Below are positions 54,101 through 57,937 of a DNA stretch of 64,000 bases, in pieces. The stretch's first letter is position 1; each line of letters begins with the position of its first letter. Below the pieces are notes generated by a model. The model did not search any database, was not told where the DNA came from, and was given only the letters and a program-made list of their open reading frames with translations. This stretch comes from Misgurnus anguillicaudatus. Lineage: Eukaryota > Chordata > Actinopteri > Cypriniformes > Cobitidae. Made by a program: the position numbers and the translations under genes. Location: contig NC_073361.2 in assembly GCF_027580225.2 (NCBI RefSeq), positions 26,024,501 to 26,088,500 on the forward strand, written 5' to 3'.

Positions 54101-57100
54101 ACATTGTTACCACATGGTACCCTGTCGCAGACCCCCTTCACCCCTCATTTTCAAAACCTCATCGGATCTAGACGAATCACAAAAATTACCTATTTTGGAT
54201 CAAAAACAAGTTTCCACCCCTGACTATCCCCCATCTTTTATTTTTATGGACACAACAGTAATAAAAGATATTAAATAAAAAATAAGTCAACGATTGCTTT
54301 TAAACCCAGAAGTTTTTTTATCCAATCACATTAATGATGTTAACACATAAATTAGACAGTGCACCAGCAATTTAGTGCAATTCCCAAAGTTGTGGTCTTG
54401 ACCGATCTTGAAATAAAATCTAGAGACCACTAAATCTGCGACAACTAAGACAAGACCAAGACAACCAAAAAAATGGTCTTGAGACCGGTCTTGAGTACTA
54501 CTACAAGACTAGTCATACTTGTAGGTTTATGTAAAGAGCCTAGCCACCCTGCTGAAAAAAACAATAAAACCATTTCAGAAAATTCTAATGGTTTCCATTA
54601 AAATACCAATAGGAACCATTAGCTTTTACCATTAAAACCACTACACTGTAGTGTGTTTTGGGCCATATTCCATTAGAACCAATACATAGAACCAATACAT
54701 ACCATTATATTAGAGACCAACAAGAACCAATACACTGTAGTCTGTTTTGGGCCATATTCCACTAGAACCAATAAAATTCCCAATAAATTATTTTCTGTAA
54801 TGGTTTTATTGTTTTTTTCAGCAGAGCAATCACAGCAGTTATACATGGCAGCAAAAACATGCTATTAAATTTTAAGCATCAGACACAGGGAAGCATTTTT
54901 CTTAAACTAAAGTGCATAAAATGCAATAAAACTGTACAATCAAGCGCTTTTAAAATCATGCATTTGCTTCCATGAAGCTTTGAACCCTGGGCAGCTCAAA
55001 GAGCTTTCATGAAAAACAATCAGATCACGAAAGCTTTCAATACGTAAACTCAAGACTTCAATGATTCTTAAAACTGATTCAGTCTTGGAGATGTAGTTCC
55101 TGGGATCATTTGAACTGTAATGGTTTAAAAAAAACTAATTCAGTGGAATAAGGAAGTGTGTTTTAAATCAATGGCTTAAGACACATTTGCAAAGCGTGGA
55201 GAGCACCAGCTGTGAGCTTTTTACCACAGTTCAACCGAGAAGACTGCTAAACACGCAATGTGCTACAAAATCAGTCTTCTAGCGTGCTTCATTACAACTC
55301 AGCATAAAATAACCAAGAGTATGAACAAGCATTGAATCATTCTCCAAAATGCAGTACATTTATGCGCTTTATTTATCTGACCTCTGTTGGACTGTAAGTC
55401 CAAAAATGCTCTCCAAGGCCACTTATGATCAGTCTGATGAAATCTGTATGAATGCTCTCACCAATGGTATGGCTACAGATCTAAGCTAACAACTGAAAGA
55501 TTGTAGTTCGGAGGCTGGCCTTACCGTACGATAACCACAAACCCCATGAGTGAGGTGCTTCAAGTAGTCACACGTCAGATGAGAAGCAACACGCTTGAAA
55601 AAACTGTGAAACGTGAAATGTGTAACTTTTTACATGTATGTAACCTGTAGTACTGAAAATTGGTCTATACACACTGTAACTAATTCTTTATACAGTAAAC
55701 AATATTGAACCAACTATGCTAGTTTCTTTATTGTCTCATAGCAGTTCAGTTATGAACAAAGCAATATTTTAATTGTACGTTTAAAATCTATGTTGACCTT
55801 GGATACATGCATCCTATTGATCACATGAGCATATTTCCAGTACAACAGCTGACTGCACAAGTATGTACATGATGTGGATGACACATGGCCTTGCATTGTT
55901 TCATGGTGTGTAAACAAACAGGAGGAAGACAATAAAGTGCTGGCTAATGCCATCACTTGTACTGTAGATCTACTGTGTAGTGAACACAGGGCACTACTAC
56001 GCTGTACACCACACTGGGCAGATAACCCATCAGAGTAAGCTGTGAGATTCTCTGATGGTCACCATTAAACCGGATGTTAACTGCCACATCACAGGTGCTA
56101 CCACAAAGTTTCACAAGGATGTAACGAAAATATACCAGAATGTCTGAATATGCAAACTTTCACACTACTGCTTTTTGTATGCATGAAACTCTGCATTTGC
56201 TTTATTGTGCAGAAATACAGTATCCTATAATTCAATGCTTGTTTTTCAGTGGGATGATGAATAAATACATTTTAAAATGTGATGCTGAAAAATTTGTTTA
56301 GACCGCTTTATTATTGTTTAGACTGCCAAAACAATAGACATTTTACACAAAATGATTCAATAGAATCATAATAACGTGATACGCACGCACGCACACAGTT
56401 TACTGTTCTTACGAAATATTAAACCATCCATTACATTTACCTTGTATAAATTAGCATCCTATAACTAAAAGGTTATTTCACAAAATGTAAAAAAGGATGT
56501 GCGTAAAGTGTCCGGCATACCTTTGCGATGTTTGTTTGTACTGGACAGTTGGAGTTTTAAGTCGTTTTCTGCATGACGCAGAACGTTGGCCGTATGACAG
56601 CAAAGTACAGCGAGAGCGACTTGACAGCGGGTGAAAGCTCGCGGTACGTTGATGTCATACGTTAATCGGTCTGCGCAGAGCTGCTTGATGTCGAACATAT
56701 TGTATTTACTCTTCATGCAGGTGCTGAAAATCCGCTTTCAGAAAGGCAGTCAGTCAGTCGCGAAATGGAGTAATTTCTTAACAGATGGATTTTCCAATGT
56801 AAGTCTTCGCCCCAGTCCGGCTTAACCGCTGTCTGAGGGAAGGTGAGTGAGCGTCTTTAATTATTTTCAAAGCAAGCACGTTGAGCGTCACGCTCTCAGT
56901 GTAGTTTGTGTGATTGACACCGCGTTGTGCTAAAAAAAATACTTTTCTAGACATCGGCAAGCGCTGTGCAGATGTGGCATCAAAGAACCGCGAGAGTAAT
57001 TCTAAAGCATCGGAGAATTGTGCTCTCGCGGTACTTCAATGTCATAATCCGATTATTAGTCTGCGCAGTGTCGCCTAAAAGAAACCCCACAGTATGATTA

Positions 57101-57904
57101 GCTCGTTTTAAAATATCATTTAGTTTACTTTAACGCTAAAATTGTGTGGTTTGTATACTTGTATACACAAACGTAGCTTGAATATTAAGTTCATCATTAA
57201 TTAATACTAGCCCTATTGTCACTTTTGTGCCAATTTGTGTCACTCAAAATGCTAATCATATTTTATTGCAGAAATTTCTTTGCAGTTTAAACCTTATATG
57301 ATGATAATTGAGTTTCTCTATCATGCTGGTGAAATTCTTCACTGCTGCTGTTTATGTTCATTGCTAGATATGTTGACAGATTAAGGTAAAGGTTGAACAC
57401 TGCAGGGCCGTTTGTGTGGCGTCAACAAAAAGCAGATGCCAATTTTGCACGATGACACAGAGTAGGATTTCACTTATTTTTAATTGGCCCTTTAAAAGGA
57501 TCCATAATCAGATACCAAACCTAAAAGACAATTAAATTTCATCATTAATGACCCTTTCTGCTCACTTGAAGGCCATAAGCACATACGGTAAATGCTTTTT
57601 CAATGTTCACAGTATAATCCAAATGTCCTAAATTAGGCTGGGTAGGTTTCCCAAACCTAATACTCATGGATTTTTTGAAACAAAAGAGCTTTCTTGGATG
57701 TGAAATGTCTGCCTTCATTTAAAATCCTAATGTAATTCACGCTTTATTCGTGTTATGCTATTCAAAGATGCAATTTAAAATCTGCACTGTAAATGTGTGA
57801 TTCACAGTGTCTTTGGGGAGCATCTTTGTCTTCTGATCCTTAGCCATTTACAGTAGATGCTGTTACCTTGGTGACAGAAGAAAGGTCAGTCAATGTTAGA
57901 GAGA

Positions 57905-57937
<33 letters not shown>

